A stretch of DNA of 64,000 bases, taken from positions 93,905,248 to 93,969,247 of the forward strand of contig CM061133.1 in assembly GCA_030789695.1 (NCBI GenBank). Reading direction: 5' to 3'. The notes beneath the pieces are model-generated. The model saw only the letters and a program-made list of their open reading frames with translations. It did not search any database and was not told the origin of the DNA. Origin of the DNA: Scilla litardierei. Taxonomy: Eukaryota; Streptophyta; Magnoliopsida; Asparagales; Asparagaceae. Made by a program: the position numbers and the translations under genes. Of the stretch, positions 34,777-46,639 are shown piece after piece (position 1 is the stretch's first letter; each line of letters opens with the position of its first letter).

Positions 34777-34969
34777 TTCCAGTCAATAGTATTTGGTCAC
34801 GATATCGCAACCGTTGAAGTTATTGAAATATTGAAGGATAAAACATTGTATCATTGTAATATGAATTATTTGTTTCATATTGACATCTTTGTAGCATGAA
34901 ATTTTATCATGTCTGTCGAAATGTGCAAATGTTATCAACGGTATGGCTTGCTGTTATGTATTATACCAA

Positions 34970-35720
34970 TTATTCAGAGCACAAAACGGTAGTAATATTG
35001 CTCGTTTTACACGTTGAGTAAATATGTGTTTACCTACAAAATTGCTCAAGGCGCAAAAACGGCCAAAATTTGTGCCGGTTTTGCGCTCTGAGTAATTTGC
35101 TTTAACATCAAACAAAACTCCAAATTGTTCAGCGATTTGAATGTATCTTTGTTATTGTATTATATAGTTCATTGTATCATAGTGTATCATTGTTATTGTA
35201 TCATATAGTTCAATGGAGCAGAGTGTAGTGTAGTGTATCAGATATGTAATGCGTAATTGTATCGCCGAGATTGTTTTATGCTATGAGTAAACCCATATGT
35301 TAATAAGAAATTACTCAGAGCACAAAAAACCGTCACTAATGATGTCGGGTTTACTCGTTCAGTAAATATTTCTGTATAGTAAAAATTACTCAACACGCAA
35401 AACATGCAATATTAGTGCCGGTTTGCGCTCTGTGTAATTTTCTATAACACACGCAAAACACCAAATTGTTAAGCGATGTGAATGTATCATTGTTATTGTA
35501 TCAGATATTTAAATTTAGCATAGTGTATAATATATGTTATTGTATGACAAAATTGCTCACGAGCACTCCCAGTGATAAGTTTTGCTATTGTGCGACTAGA
35601 GCAATTTTGTTATTGGTTATAAATTTTCTCAACGCGTACATCAACTATAATATTGGCATGTTGTGCACGTTGAGCAATTTTGTTAGTCAGAAACAAAACT
35701 GCTCCACGCACACTCAATTC
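34970..35720. repeat. Palindromic arrays (clusters 9-11) downstream of copy B
   Basis: Clusters at 34970-35110, 35275-35450 and 35570-35720. The stretch from 34896 (ATGAAATTTTATCATG) matches 38990-39200 downstream of copy C, so B and C share their 3' flank. Confidence 0.75.
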
Positions 35721-36009
35721 ACTATAAGTTATGCTTAAAGATAGACCAAATAATCAAGTTTGTCTCATACTAACTATTTGGTGAACTGGTACAAACAGAT
35801 ACATACTAAATTTTGTATGCTTAATAACACACACAATCTCTCTAGTATTTCTTATAGTTTAGGCTGTTAATTAATTCAAATTATGATAGTTATAACGTTG
35901 ATATTATATTATTTTATTAGTATCAATAATGTTGTTAACATCGGCATAAGAATATAAGTAATCCAATAGAATATATTTAAAAACAAAATTCATGTATAAT
36001 TCAGTGGGT

Positions 36010-36500
36010 TAAGGGGGAGTAAAAGTACTCATCACGCACAACTGCATGTAAAACTAGTCAAGACTTGAACTGTGGTGCGCGTCTAGTAAAAACCATGCTA
36101 TCGATAAAAATTTCCTTAGTGCGCTCAACGTGCTAAGTTATAACGAGTTTTGCACGTTAGGTAAAAAGGGTTAGAGAGGAGTTGTATTACTCAGCGTGTA
36201 CATCCAGTAAAATCGGTCTGAGCATCACGATTATTAACGTTTATAGTTGCTGATGTCCATCCATGTAAGATTACTCAACGCACAATGCTTCAAATCGTGT
36301 AAAATTATAACCGTTGTGCGCACTGTGTAAAATATACAAACTAAACTTTTTTACTCTTAGCACACAACGAGTCAAAATTTTGACCCGATATCACCCCTTG
36401 GTAAGTTCTGCTCACTGTGCACAGATATACCCTTCCACATATTGCTGAAGGCGAAAAATCAAACGACAAGGTTTTTAAAGATTGCTCAAGGCGCACAGAC
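36010..36500. repeat. Palindromic array (cluster 12) upstream of copy C
   Basis: Contains ACTCATCACGCACAACTGCA, CCGTTGTGCGCACTGTGTAA and related half-units, parallel to 33230-33370 upstream of copy B. Confidence 0.7.
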
Positions 36501-36848
36501 CGAATTTCCATAGATTTGATTTTTATTATTGGGATCGAAAGATACATCACGGTGTCAACTGCTATATTCAAATAAATTGGTGAAGCGATAGCAATCAATT
36601 TAGGGGTTTAAACCTAAATTTGTTGAAATCGAGATTTGGTAAGTATATACTTTTAAGTACATTTTATTTGATATTGTTATTCAAATGTGTAGAAATAGAA
36701 GTAGAAATTTTTTGATTTTACTTGCATGAAGATACAGTTGAGATTGATGGAGATGGTAAAAAAAATCCGAGGTAATATTGATTTATCTTTTCGACAATAA
36801 TGCAGTAAATTTTTGATTCCAAGTCCAATTAGTTGTATGAATTGTTTG

Positions 36849-38923
36849 ATATAGGTTTATATGGATTATACAAACAAATTTACAACGATGCAACTTTTTA
36901 ATAGTAGGGACGAGCTGTTTCAGTGGATAAAGAGCGTCGGGCGACAACAGAGGCATGTGATTGTTACCAGTGCGTCGAGTATGAGTAAATCGTCCAATAG
37001 GACTCCTGAATCTTACTATGCATGTGCAAGAAGCGGTGAATATAGGGGACACCGACCGGTAAAAAAGACCAACATGCCAGTTAGAACCAACAAGTGAGGA
37101 TGTTCGTTCAAATTGCGTGGTAATCAGGTGGGCGAGGGCGTTGAGGAGTGGAGGTTAACAGTTGTTGATGGCAGGCACAACCATCAAGCTGCTAATTATG
37201 TCAAGGGACATTCCGATGACGAGATATTACAGGGAAAGGAGATGGAAGTATTGCGAGACTTGGCAAATAGAAAGGTTCGGCCTTCAGCAATTTTGAAAGG
37301 CCTGAAGGAAACGCAATCCTTCAATGAAACACGATCAAATCAATTTATAATGCACGTAACCGATTACTAAGGGGGCAGAGTGTGGGTATTGTAAACAAGT
37401 TGAAGGAGTTAGCATCACCGTATAGAATTGCGGGTGATGAGCTAATGAAGCATGTGCATAATGTGGAGAAGGAGCAGAAGGGGGGTGAGGAGAAGGTGGA
37501 TGAGACGGAGGAGGCGAATGATGTGGCTCCTTATTTGCAGGTGGAGGATGTGGCTCTTAATGTGAAGGAGCAGAATGCTGAGAAGGTGGCTCTTACTGTG
37601 TAGGAGCAGAATGCTGAGGAGGAGGAGGAGGATAATGCAGCGGAGGAGAATGTGGATCCGACGGTGGATGAGGAGAAGGTGAATAAGGAAGAGGATGAGA
37701 ATGCAGTGGCTACCGAGGTGAATGCAAAGGAGCATAATAGGAAGATGGTGGAGACGGTGGAGACATGAGACTGCAATGCGGATGAGCAGACTCATGAGAA
37801 GGATAAGAGGGAGAAGGCAGCTGATGTGAACAAGGAGCCGAAGGTGGCTGAGATGAATGTGGCAGATGAGGAGGATGAGAAGGCAGATGCTGATGAGTTT
37901 AAGGAATCGGAGCATACATTGGAGACGGTGGAGACGGTGGAGATGGTGGAAGAAATTGTTGATGAGCATACTGCTGAGATGGAGGAAGAGAATGCAGTGG
38001 CTATGTATTTTGAGGATCATGAGGGGTATAATGGGGTGGTGGAGGGGCATACTATGGATGACACGCTTATGCAAATTATTCCACTGGTTGATGTGATTTC
38101 TGAGCAGCTTGCGGATGAGATTGAGAAGTCTACAGTGAGGAGGAAGCCTGTTAAGGCTCCACTTGTGTCGTCGATTGCTGATCAGCATGCCGAGGTGACG
38201 GAGAAGCCTACATTGAAGAGGAAGGCTGGTAAGGGAAGTAGCAGGCGTAGGAAACTTCCAATAAAGAAGGCGAAACCTTAATTCCCCATGATGGTTTTGA
38301 AATCCCTGAAGAATACCGGATACCATATAAGGTGGATTTTCCTGAGTGTATACGACCCCTTATAGTGGGCATGGTAGATGTGAAAGCAGATGACAACTGT
38401 GGGTATAGGGCTGTGGTAGCTCCATTGGGCCTGGATGAGGCCGACTGGATGCAGGTCAGATCTGACTTTCTCGGTGAGATGTAGAAGTATATCGTCTTGT
38501 ACAGGCATGTTATGGGTGAGGCTATATATAATGAGAATTTAGAGGCAGTGAAATATTTTTTTTGATGCACCTGCAGGATGAGATAAATGGATGCAGCTAC
38601 CAGAAATGGCACATGTCATTGCCTCATGCTACAACTGTGTAGTACATATGCTTGCACCTCAGATGTGTGTGACATTTTCTCCCTTGAAAACTCATCCAAT
38701 AACCCCATCCTCCAGAATCCACATAAAGTTGGGTCATGTGAACAATAACCACTTTGTTTTCGTTAAACTTGACCCAACTGGTGCCGTCCATTTGACTTCA
38801 CTTGTGTGGAAAAGAAAACATGACGATGTGGCAGAAGGATGGCCGGCTGGTTATGAGCAGAGGATGCCGTTATTCGGTAAGATGGTAGAAGATAAGGGTA
38901 TTTCAACCGTTGATGATATTTAG
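36849..38923 (+). pseudogene. OTU-MULE derivative, copy C (transposase deleted)
   Basis: Starts MDYTNKFTTMQLFNSRDELF at 36861. The DNA-binding region is similar to copy A (SVGRQQRHVIVTS, CSFKLRG, VDGRHNHQAANYVKGHSDDE), then TIKSIYNARNRL in another frame, then directly SVGIVNKLKELASP at about 37382. As in copy B, the transposase core and SWIM finger are missing at the same junction. The linker is much longer than in B: a Glu/Val/Lys-rich tract from 37440 to 38200 with a basic end (KRKAGKGSSRRRKLPIKKAK). The OTU domain reads ADDNCGYRAV (Gly changed to Asp next to the catalytic Cys) near 38385, and ends NNNHFVFVKLDP near 38745. Stops at about 37098, 37603, 37766, 38281 and 38484 and frameshifts make it a pseudogene. 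Confidence 0.8.
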
Positions 38924-39059
38924 TATTTGTAAGATATAACGTTGGATTAATGTAATATGGTTTTTTGTATTCATATTGACCACTTAGTCGCATGAAATTT
39001 TATCATGGCTGCCGAAATGTGCAAATGTTATCATCGGTATGGATTGAAGTTGTGTATCA

Positions 39060-39480
39060 TACAAATTACATAGAGTGCAAAACGGCAGTAATATTGCTTG
39101 TTTTGCGCGTTGAGTAAATATGTCTTTACATACAAAATTGCTCAACGCGTAAAACAGATAATTTTAGTGTCAGTTTTACGCTCTGAGTAATTTTCTATAA
39201 CATTAACCATTGTTCAAAATTGTTAAGCGATGAGAATGTATCATTGTTATTGTATCAGATAGTTCAAGTTAGTATAGGGTTATTGTATCATATATGTTAT
39301 TGTCTGACAAAATTGCTTACCACGAACTCCCATTGATAAGTTTTACCCGTTGAGCGCCTTTAGAAATTTTGTTATTGGTTACTACAATTGCTCACCGCGA
39401 TCAGAACAAATAATGTTAACCTGTTGTGCACGGTGAGCAATTTTGTTAGTGAGAAACAAAATTGATCCTCGTCCACTCAA
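39060..39480. repeat. Palindromic arrays (clusters 13-14) downstream of copy C
   Basis: GTTTTGCGCGTTGAGTAAAT near 39100, GCTCAACGCGTAAAACAG near 39140 and CTGTTGTGCACGGTGAGCAA near 39420. In copies B and C some units read GCAAAACGG instead of GCACAACGG, marking a subfamily. Confidence 0.75.
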
Positions 39481-40735
39481 TTTTATTTGTTAATATCTCC
39501 ACATTAATTCGAACAGCTATCTACACAAAGAAACCCCTCGTAAGAGAAGGACCAACCGAGAAACATACCCGTCTAGTTTTAGTGCAAGTGAAATGAGGCT
39601 TCTAGTTATAATTCACATATGTACAATCATGCCCGAATTGGTATGGAATTCAATCCCAAGACTATATCCTATGTAAACATGTCTACCCACTATGTAAAAA
39701 AAGTTACAATCTTCTAAGCAGCACAAACGATAACAGTTCGCTTTGAACAAACAAAGACAAGGCAGGGTTTTACTTGGTAACTTTCTCTTCAGGGGAGCAA
39801 TCCTCAACACCTTGATCCGGCATCAGCAAGCCGTGGTTATTCGAGAACTAAATGATAGTGCAGTGATCACCGATTGGAGCACTTCAAGAACTTAGTGTTT
39901 GTATGTGAAGAGGGAGAGTACATGCCAGGGTGCTTTGTCCCAAGACGCATTGGAATTCATCGTTGGTGCTAAACATCCTCATAGTTGACCTCGACGGTGG
40001 CACCTTTAATATATCTTTGTTTACCATGGAGCACACCTTATTTGAGTTGAAGCCTATAGCTAGACTCATCTTTGGCGGAGATGACTTTGACAATATGACG
40101 GTATAATAATATGTTAATGAGTTCAATTAATACAGCAGCGTAAATGCCGTAAACCTTAGGAGACTAAGGACAGACTATGAGGGCATTGACGTCTAATTCA
40201 CCATTTATCGTGCTAAGTTTTAGGAGCTCAACATGGCCATATTCATGAAGTATATGGAGTCTGTGTAAAAGTGCCTGAAGTATGCTGCGATGGACAAAAG
40301 CTCTGTTCATGATGTGGTACACGAGAGAACCTATCGGAGGGAACCTATTGGTTGTTCCCCTGTAAACATCCGTGGCAATTCGTGCCTACATTATCGTGGA
40401 CATCAGGAATGCATATCTCGCTTTCAATCTTCACAATACAACTCAAACAATGTAACCACATATGATAAACGATATTGGGTGCGAAGAAGCGAGATATGGA
40501 TACATGATGTTCCCTAATTATGGGACAAATAATGTGGGTTAGCATTTGGCTTAAGAAGATTAGATTGAGGTGTGACTGTGTGAGTTGAAGATGGCTCGTG
40601 GGCAGACATTTATAGCCGAATTGGTCAGGTAAGACGGGGAAATGGCGTGTGAGTATACAGAAGAGTGCATGTGAGACTACAGAATTTAGAACGTATGTAT
40701 CCAGTAGAGTCCTCGTAATTCTACACATAAGCAAG
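39481..40735. repeat. Non-coding module, partly duplicated at 58905-59530
   Basis: Stretches such as AAGAGAAGGACCAACCGAGA, AATGAGGCTT and TCTCTTCAGGGGAGCAA recur at 59085-59310. A minus-strand TATA-like GGCTATAAATGTC is at 40604-40616. The short ORFs here match nothing I know. Confidence 0.5.
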
Positions 40736-40739
40736 TAAC

Positions 40740-41720
40740 TATCAGAATTGCTCAACGTGCAAAACACATGGAAAACGGGAATTGCTCATTGTGCACAACG
40801 CACAACGCAAGGAGGTAAATTGTATTGGTTGATGAGATCTTGTAGGTTGGGACTAGGGAATCAATTTAATTGACGACTTGGACTGACCCATTGATGGGGA
40901 TGAGGCTACGGTAGAGTTACTGTGTGGCTACATAGAAGACCCCGGCATGCTACAGAGGAGTTCTCGTGAATATACAAAAGACTGCTTGTGAATCTATAGC
41001 AGATTGATACCAGTCAGATGATTTTCCCAAGAATGTTTGACCATTGGGAAGCGCGTTGGAAAAATTAATAGCCGTGAAAAAAATTGCCCAACATGCAGAA
41101 CCAACAAATATATGGCCGTTGTACGCTGTGAGCAAATTTTTAATGGTTAACAAAATTGCTCAAAGCTCACAACGGGGATATATTTGGCCCTTTAGTCTTC
41201 CTAAGAGACCCAGTGAGTATACAGAACAGGGCTCGTGAATATACAGAGGAGTGATCGTGAATATACAGCAGACTGATACCAGCCAGATGTTCTGCGCAAT
41301 AATGATTAATGGCTGCCTAAGTGGTGCACGTTGAGATAAACTGATAGCCACTACCAAAATTGCTCAACGTGCACAATTGGCAAAATTATGCCCTTTGTGC
41401 TCGGTGACAATTCCATATGGGAATACAAATTTCATCAAGGTGCAAAACCGCAAATGAAGCAAGTCTTGGGCATTTAGCAATTTTCTATGCCATAACATAA
41501 TTGCTCAACACACATAACAAGCAAAGCCTGGTGTTCGCTTTGAGCATATAAGGTATTTTATGAACAATTGTTAAATGTGCACACCTAGCATAATTATGCA
41601 CGTTGTGCGCATTGAGCTAAAGTTGAGGCGATAACAAATTTGCTCAACGCGCCCCACGGGAATAATTTTTCCCGTTGTGCGCTTTGAGCATATTTGTTTG
41701 ATGCTATAATATTTTTCCAA
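40740..41720. repeat. Palindromic arrays (clusters 15-16), with a clear hairpin
   Basis: The clearest unit is TGCTCAACGCGCCCCACGGG (41641-41660) and CCCGTTGTGCGCTTTGAGCA (41671-41690), complementary at 17 of 20 positions with a 10-nt loop. Others are at 40745-40800, 41090-41180 and 41350-41400. TACAGA...CTCGTGAAT modules lie between them. Confidence 0.85.
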
Positions 41721-42815
41721 TGCGCACCACAACAATCAATCATTCACATTCTAATTTTCATTATACTTAATGTGATTCAGAAACATGCCTACATGCAAAC
41801 TTTTCGATTAAGTCTGATACTTATTCAATCTGAAGACATTTTAGATAAATCTGATACATATTCAATCTGATTCAGAAACTACATGCAAACTTTTAGATTA
41901 AATCTGATACATATTCAAACTGATGACATTTTCAAAATGACCCACCCATTCAAATATATTGATGTACATACTGATATAGATCCAAACTAATACATTTGCC
42001 TACGCTCTTACAAACTAATACATATGATTGTAGTCGTAGATGTTTGCAATGAAGGGGCGCTTTACGGGATATATTATCGACGTGATCTGTGTGCTTCCCC
42101 CTTCAACATCCGTGAGTTCATCAGTTTGAATATGAATTTCATCATAGCATGCACCATTGTAACCTGTAGTCAAGTATGTAGCCGGTTCAAAGATACCGAG
42201 TGGAACTCCGATTCCCCTGAGGCGATGTACCAGGACACAGGGTTGCATAACAAATAGAATGAGCTTTTCATCTTCTTCAAGATAGAGGTATGAGCTGCTT
42301 CAATCGCCGTAAGATTTCGACAAGTTGGATGCCATGCACGTAAGAGATCGGGAAGGACAGGAGGGAGTGTTTGTGCGTCAAAGATGAGGCATAGTGAAAA
42401 GATGAAGGGTTTGATTGAGGAGATGGAGTGTAAAGATGAAATGGAGATGGAGATGGAGTGTTAAGTCGAGGAGTGGAAGGCAAAATGCTCACATCTGGAA
42501 GCACTTCCTCGGGCATGCTTGATTAGAAATGGACGATAGCCCTTCGTTGCGTTCATTACCGTCATTACATAAGTTTCCAACATCAACGATTTATCTTTAC
42601 GTGAAAAGACTATCAGATGAATTCTATCGTCCATTTCTATCTCAAGCATGCACGAACATGAGGGCAAATAAAGAAGATGATGAGAGAAGAAAGTAAAGTA
42701 AGTTGTGAGAACATGCGGGCTTATTGTCAGCCATTTATAGCGGAATTAGACCAATCAAAATGAAGAGTATAATAAGTCCGTGATCCTACAGTAATGCAAT
42801 GGATCTCGGGAATCA
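41721..42815. other. Non-coding stretch with a hairpin and TATA-like box
   Basis: Repeated TCTGATACATATTCAA stretches at 41810-41930. A foldback lies at 42513-42651, with arms GCATGCTTGATTAGAAATGG and its partner. A minus-strand CTATAAATGG is at 42731-42741. The minus-strand ORF 42667-42461 (MLEIEMDDRIHLIVFSRKDK) spans the hairpin loop and is not a recognised protein. From 42735 the sequence matches 47410 onward. Confidence 0.5.
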
Positions 42816-42819
42816 ATAA

Positions 42820-43000
42820 TTATTTACTCAACGCACAAAACGCGTAATCCCAACATGAAAAACACGTAATCCCAAGTATTTTAGCCTGTGGTGAAAAATA
42901 GGTTAATTACTCTCCGCGCAAAGCAAGGAACCTGAACGGGTTTTCGCCTTGATCAATATTGATGCTAATAGGAAAATTACTCCCAGCAATAATACTCTCC
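42820..43000. repeat. Palindromic array (cluster 17), target of the solo LTR
   Basis: Degenerate units (TACTCAACGCACAAAACGCG, TTACTCTCCGCGCAAAGC), parallel to 47490-47700. Confidence 0.6.
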
Positions 43001-43005
43001 ACTAA

Positions 43006-45867
43006 TGTCACGCACCGCTTCCCAAAAATATGGAGGCGAAGCGTGAGAAGGTCCGCTCAGACTTGAAGCTACAAAGCTGCAAGTCCGATAAGCGTCAATC
43101 AAATTTAAAACTGCAGGTCCTTGCAACGCGAACGAAACAAAGATAATAATATTGAAATGAGACAAAAGAATAATCTCAGAATATCCATAAATATAAATTC
43201 CAACATCGCAGAAAAGCCACCAGGCTGAAATAAAAGAGAGTCTACAGGCCCAAACATGGCCAACAAAAGTACAACATACAAAACAAAGGTGCCAGCACCA
43301 ACAACTAACAAAAGGCCTAAAACAAAAGAAACTCAGCAAAATCACCAAGAAAGGTCACCGGTGTCCATAAAACTCCTCCTGGCAATCATGGACTCGGACT
43401 CAGCGTCAGCAAAACATCACGTACACAGCAGCGGTCTCCGGCTCAGGGTCTAACATGTGACACCCAAAAGAGCAAGGGGCACATGTCAGCAAGTCTACAA
43501 GAGACTTGTGCAAGGAAACTGGAAGTATGCAAAAGTAAAGCAACCTAGCAGTTTTAGCATGAATGCAATGACATGGCAGTTAAAGTATGAGTGCAACAGG
43601 TAAAGTAAAGTAAAGTAAAGTAAAGTAAAGTACGAGCATGGCATGGCATGAATCATTCACAAGAAAAGTACAAGACAAGTAAAGTAAGCACCTCGTGCAC
43701 AGAGATTCCGTCTTTTGGCTAGAGTGGCTGATCGGGCCAACTCCTAAGCTCAAGTGACCGTTTATCCCTACCCCTCCACGTGTATCGGGCATTGGTTTTC
43801 AGCCAACACATGAGGCCCGCTTCTGGACCACGAGCCAGGAAGTGTTTTAAACAAGTATGGCGTAGGGGTGCACCTAGCCGGAAACACGGAAACACGGATT
43901 GTACAAGTATTTTGTAGCGTGTGCTACGATGCAACAATTAATTTGAATGACATGTAAGATGCAATGCATGGCAGTTAAAAGTGCGTACAGGTAAGGAAAA
44001 TAAACGTGACAGTTTAGTATGCATGAACAACAAGTTTAAGGGTTGGATCTAGCTTCGTTGTCAAGCAAGATCAATTTAGGTGACGGATCTAGTTTCGTTG
44101 TCAAACTAGATCAAGTAGGCCTCTAGCCAGCTATCATTTCACTGACTAGTCTCTTTTACGCTGAAAACAAGGAAGTGGCCTAAAAACATGGCCCTACACA
44201 AGAGTTGGCAAGTTTCACTTGCCTGCAAGTACGACGTCTGAGCACACCGTCCAATGAGTCCAAAAATCACAATTATCCTACGTGCACAAGTCCACCGGCC
44301 TAAAGTCCATTTTATTAATCTTGATTAGTGAATTTAAAACATTTAAAATACTTTAAAAAATACTGATTTTAGTCTTGATTAGCATGCATTGGGTTGTGGG
44401 TCCTAAGGGTGCAAAGCGTTACCTCAACACGACGCGAAAGCTACACCGGCGTCGGGTAGCGACGCTGGGGGTTGGAATAAGAGAACGCGCTCCAAGTCCA
44501 GATTCCATATTAGTTTCCTCGCTGGAAAGTTCAGAGCATCAACCGGAACAACGGTTCCAGATTCCAAAGCTAGCACGTGCGACGACGGGCTACGACGAGT
44601 CGCAACGTCGTACACGGCGAATCGTCGGAGAGAAAGCACCTAGGTGGGGCCCACAGTAGTCCTAGGGACCTTTGGGGGACCCACAATACCTCTGGAGAAC
44701 TTGGGGGGCCCACGGAGGCAAGTGGTGCGACAGATGCGGGGTTGCGACGAGTGGCTCTCGGTCGTACACAGCCAATGCGGGGGATTCCATCGGTCGGGCT
44801 CATGCGGCGGGGCTGTGCAGCGCTTGCGGAGATGCGGTCGTCGGTCACAGCGGCCGCTGCGAGGGGATCCTTTGGTTAGACACTGCAGATACGAGGGAGC
44901 AGGCACTGCAACACTGCGACGGTTGCAACGGAGCGGGGGAGCGGGCGATGCGGGCGCTTGGGTCGGTCAGACACAGCGGGCGGGTCGGTCGGGCGCTTGG
45001 GCTGCAGCGGAGCGGGGGTTGCGATGCGGAGCGGGGCGAGCGACCGGTCTGACCGAGAGGAATCCTCGGTCGGAGCGGGAACGGAGCGGAGCGATGCGGG
45101 CCAAGCTGGGTGCGGGGGCGGCCAGCGGTCGGAGCGGGGATTTTGGGGCTGTTTTCTCGGTCGTGCGGAGGAAGTTCGTCGCAACGTTGCGACGAATCGT
45201 CACAACGTCAAATTTGAGTTTTGGAAGCGGCTAGGGTTATTTTCTTGCGAAAATAGGTCTTCCTAGAGGTTGTTTATATAGTGTAGATGGGTTGACTTGG
45301 TCTAGGGCTAAATCTAATAGGATTAGAAGTTTAAAATAATTTAAAATTCGAAATTCAACTTCTCCAACTCACCCAAGGATTTGACCTAGTCCAAATGAGC
45401 TGGAAATTGGCTAAAAAATTCTTTAATACGTTTAAAACTCAAATAAATTTTATTTGGCCGAAATTAATTTAAAAATTAATTATTAAAAATAATATAAAAC
45501 TTGTTAAAAATATAAAAGTGGTCAAATAAACTCCAAAAATTATAAAATAAATATCGGGGTGATCGTGATGACGAATGTGAGCTAACTAAGGAGACGGATC
45601 TCAATTTCGACGTCGGACGACGAGACTAAAAATAGAAACGTCTCTCGTCAAGAGTGAGAATCGTCACGTCTCATCGAGTAAGATTAAATTGTGGAAAAAC
45701 GACTCGAGAAGTGTCGTTCCAAGATAGTGCCACTATTTAATACTCTCATAGACGTTCACAATGGCATATCACACGAAAGTGTTCACAAACAAACAAAGTC
45801 TAATACAAACACGTGCACGGTCAAAAGCACGTGCACGAACAACGTACAACGAAAAGTGGTCGTTACA
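43006..45867 (-). mobile_element. Large solo LTR related to the LARD, minus strand
   Basis: 2,862 bp with perfect 5-bp duplications ACTAA at 43001-43005 and 45868-45872. On the minus strand it starts TGTAACGACCACTTTTCGTT and ends GGTGCGTGACA. Its 43006-45270 part aligns in reverse with the second half of the LARD LTRs (TTTTTGGGAAGCGGGGCGTG end, TAGACCCTGAGCC, GATCTAGTTTGACAACGAA, TCGCGTCGTGTTAAGG); its U3 differs, so it is a separate subfamily. The 196-residue plus-strand ORF at 44644 is GC-rich antisense LTR sequence. A (TAAAG)n microsatellite is at 43603-43630. Confidence 0.9.
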
Positions 45868-45874
45868 ACTAAGC

Positions 45875-46375
45875 TTTTATAATACCGAGCACAACGCGCT
45901 ATTATTTAGCACATTGTGTGTGAGGAGTAAATATTTCTCGTAGCAAAGTTTTTATTCGACATGAACAACGTTCTAAATCGGGAGAAATTTTACATTTGGC
46001 GTATAATCTTAATCCACGTGGAGTAAAATTTTACATGCCGTTGTTCGTATGGTGTAATTTAACCACTGCAACTGTTTTTGCACGACGCGCACAACGGGGT
46101 ATAATTTTACCCGTTGTGCGCTCGGATTAATATTGCTTCTTACCAATGTCTTTTAACCCACGTGAACAACGGGTTGTATGCTATGATTTATAATACTCCA
46201 CACTCACCTTTTTTAATACCGCACACAACACGCTATTGTTTAGCACGTTCTGTGCGGTGAGTAAATTATTCTCGTAGCCAAGTTTTTATTCGACGCATAC
46301 AACGTTCTAAATCTGGAGAAATTTTACATTTAGCGTATAATCTTAATCCAAGTGGCGTAAAATTTAATTGCCTAC
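45875..46375. repeat. Palindromic array (cluster 18)
   Basis: A perfect 12-bp-arm unit, GCGCACAACGGG (46087-46098) and CCCGTTGTGCGC (46110-46121), plus several degenerate units. Continues the array interrupted by the solo LTR. Confidence 0.85.
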
Positions 46376-46639
46376 ATTCCTATTTTTACATTCAATCTAA
46401 TACATATCCATTCTGATGAAATAAACCGTTCAAATATATTCATGTAGAAACTGATACAGATCCATACTGATACAAAATTTAACTCATATTCATACAAACA
46501 CCACATTAATGCTATACCATTCAAACTGATACATTTGCCTTCTATATGCATACATTCAAATTGCAGCATATACCACATGCATACTGACACAAATTCATCT
46601 TGTTTTTGCTATGATCGCCGTTTTAACTGAGGCGATGTA

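Noticed and set aside
37442..38326. 294-codon minus-strand ORF, Leu/His/Ile-rich
   Set aside because: Antisense shadow of the GAG/GAT-rich acidic linker of OTU-MULE copy C; composition explains its length.
44644..45234. 196-codon ORF in the solo LTR
   Set aside because: GC-rich LTR sequence with Gly/Arg/Ala bias; the related LARD LTRs do not conserve this frame.
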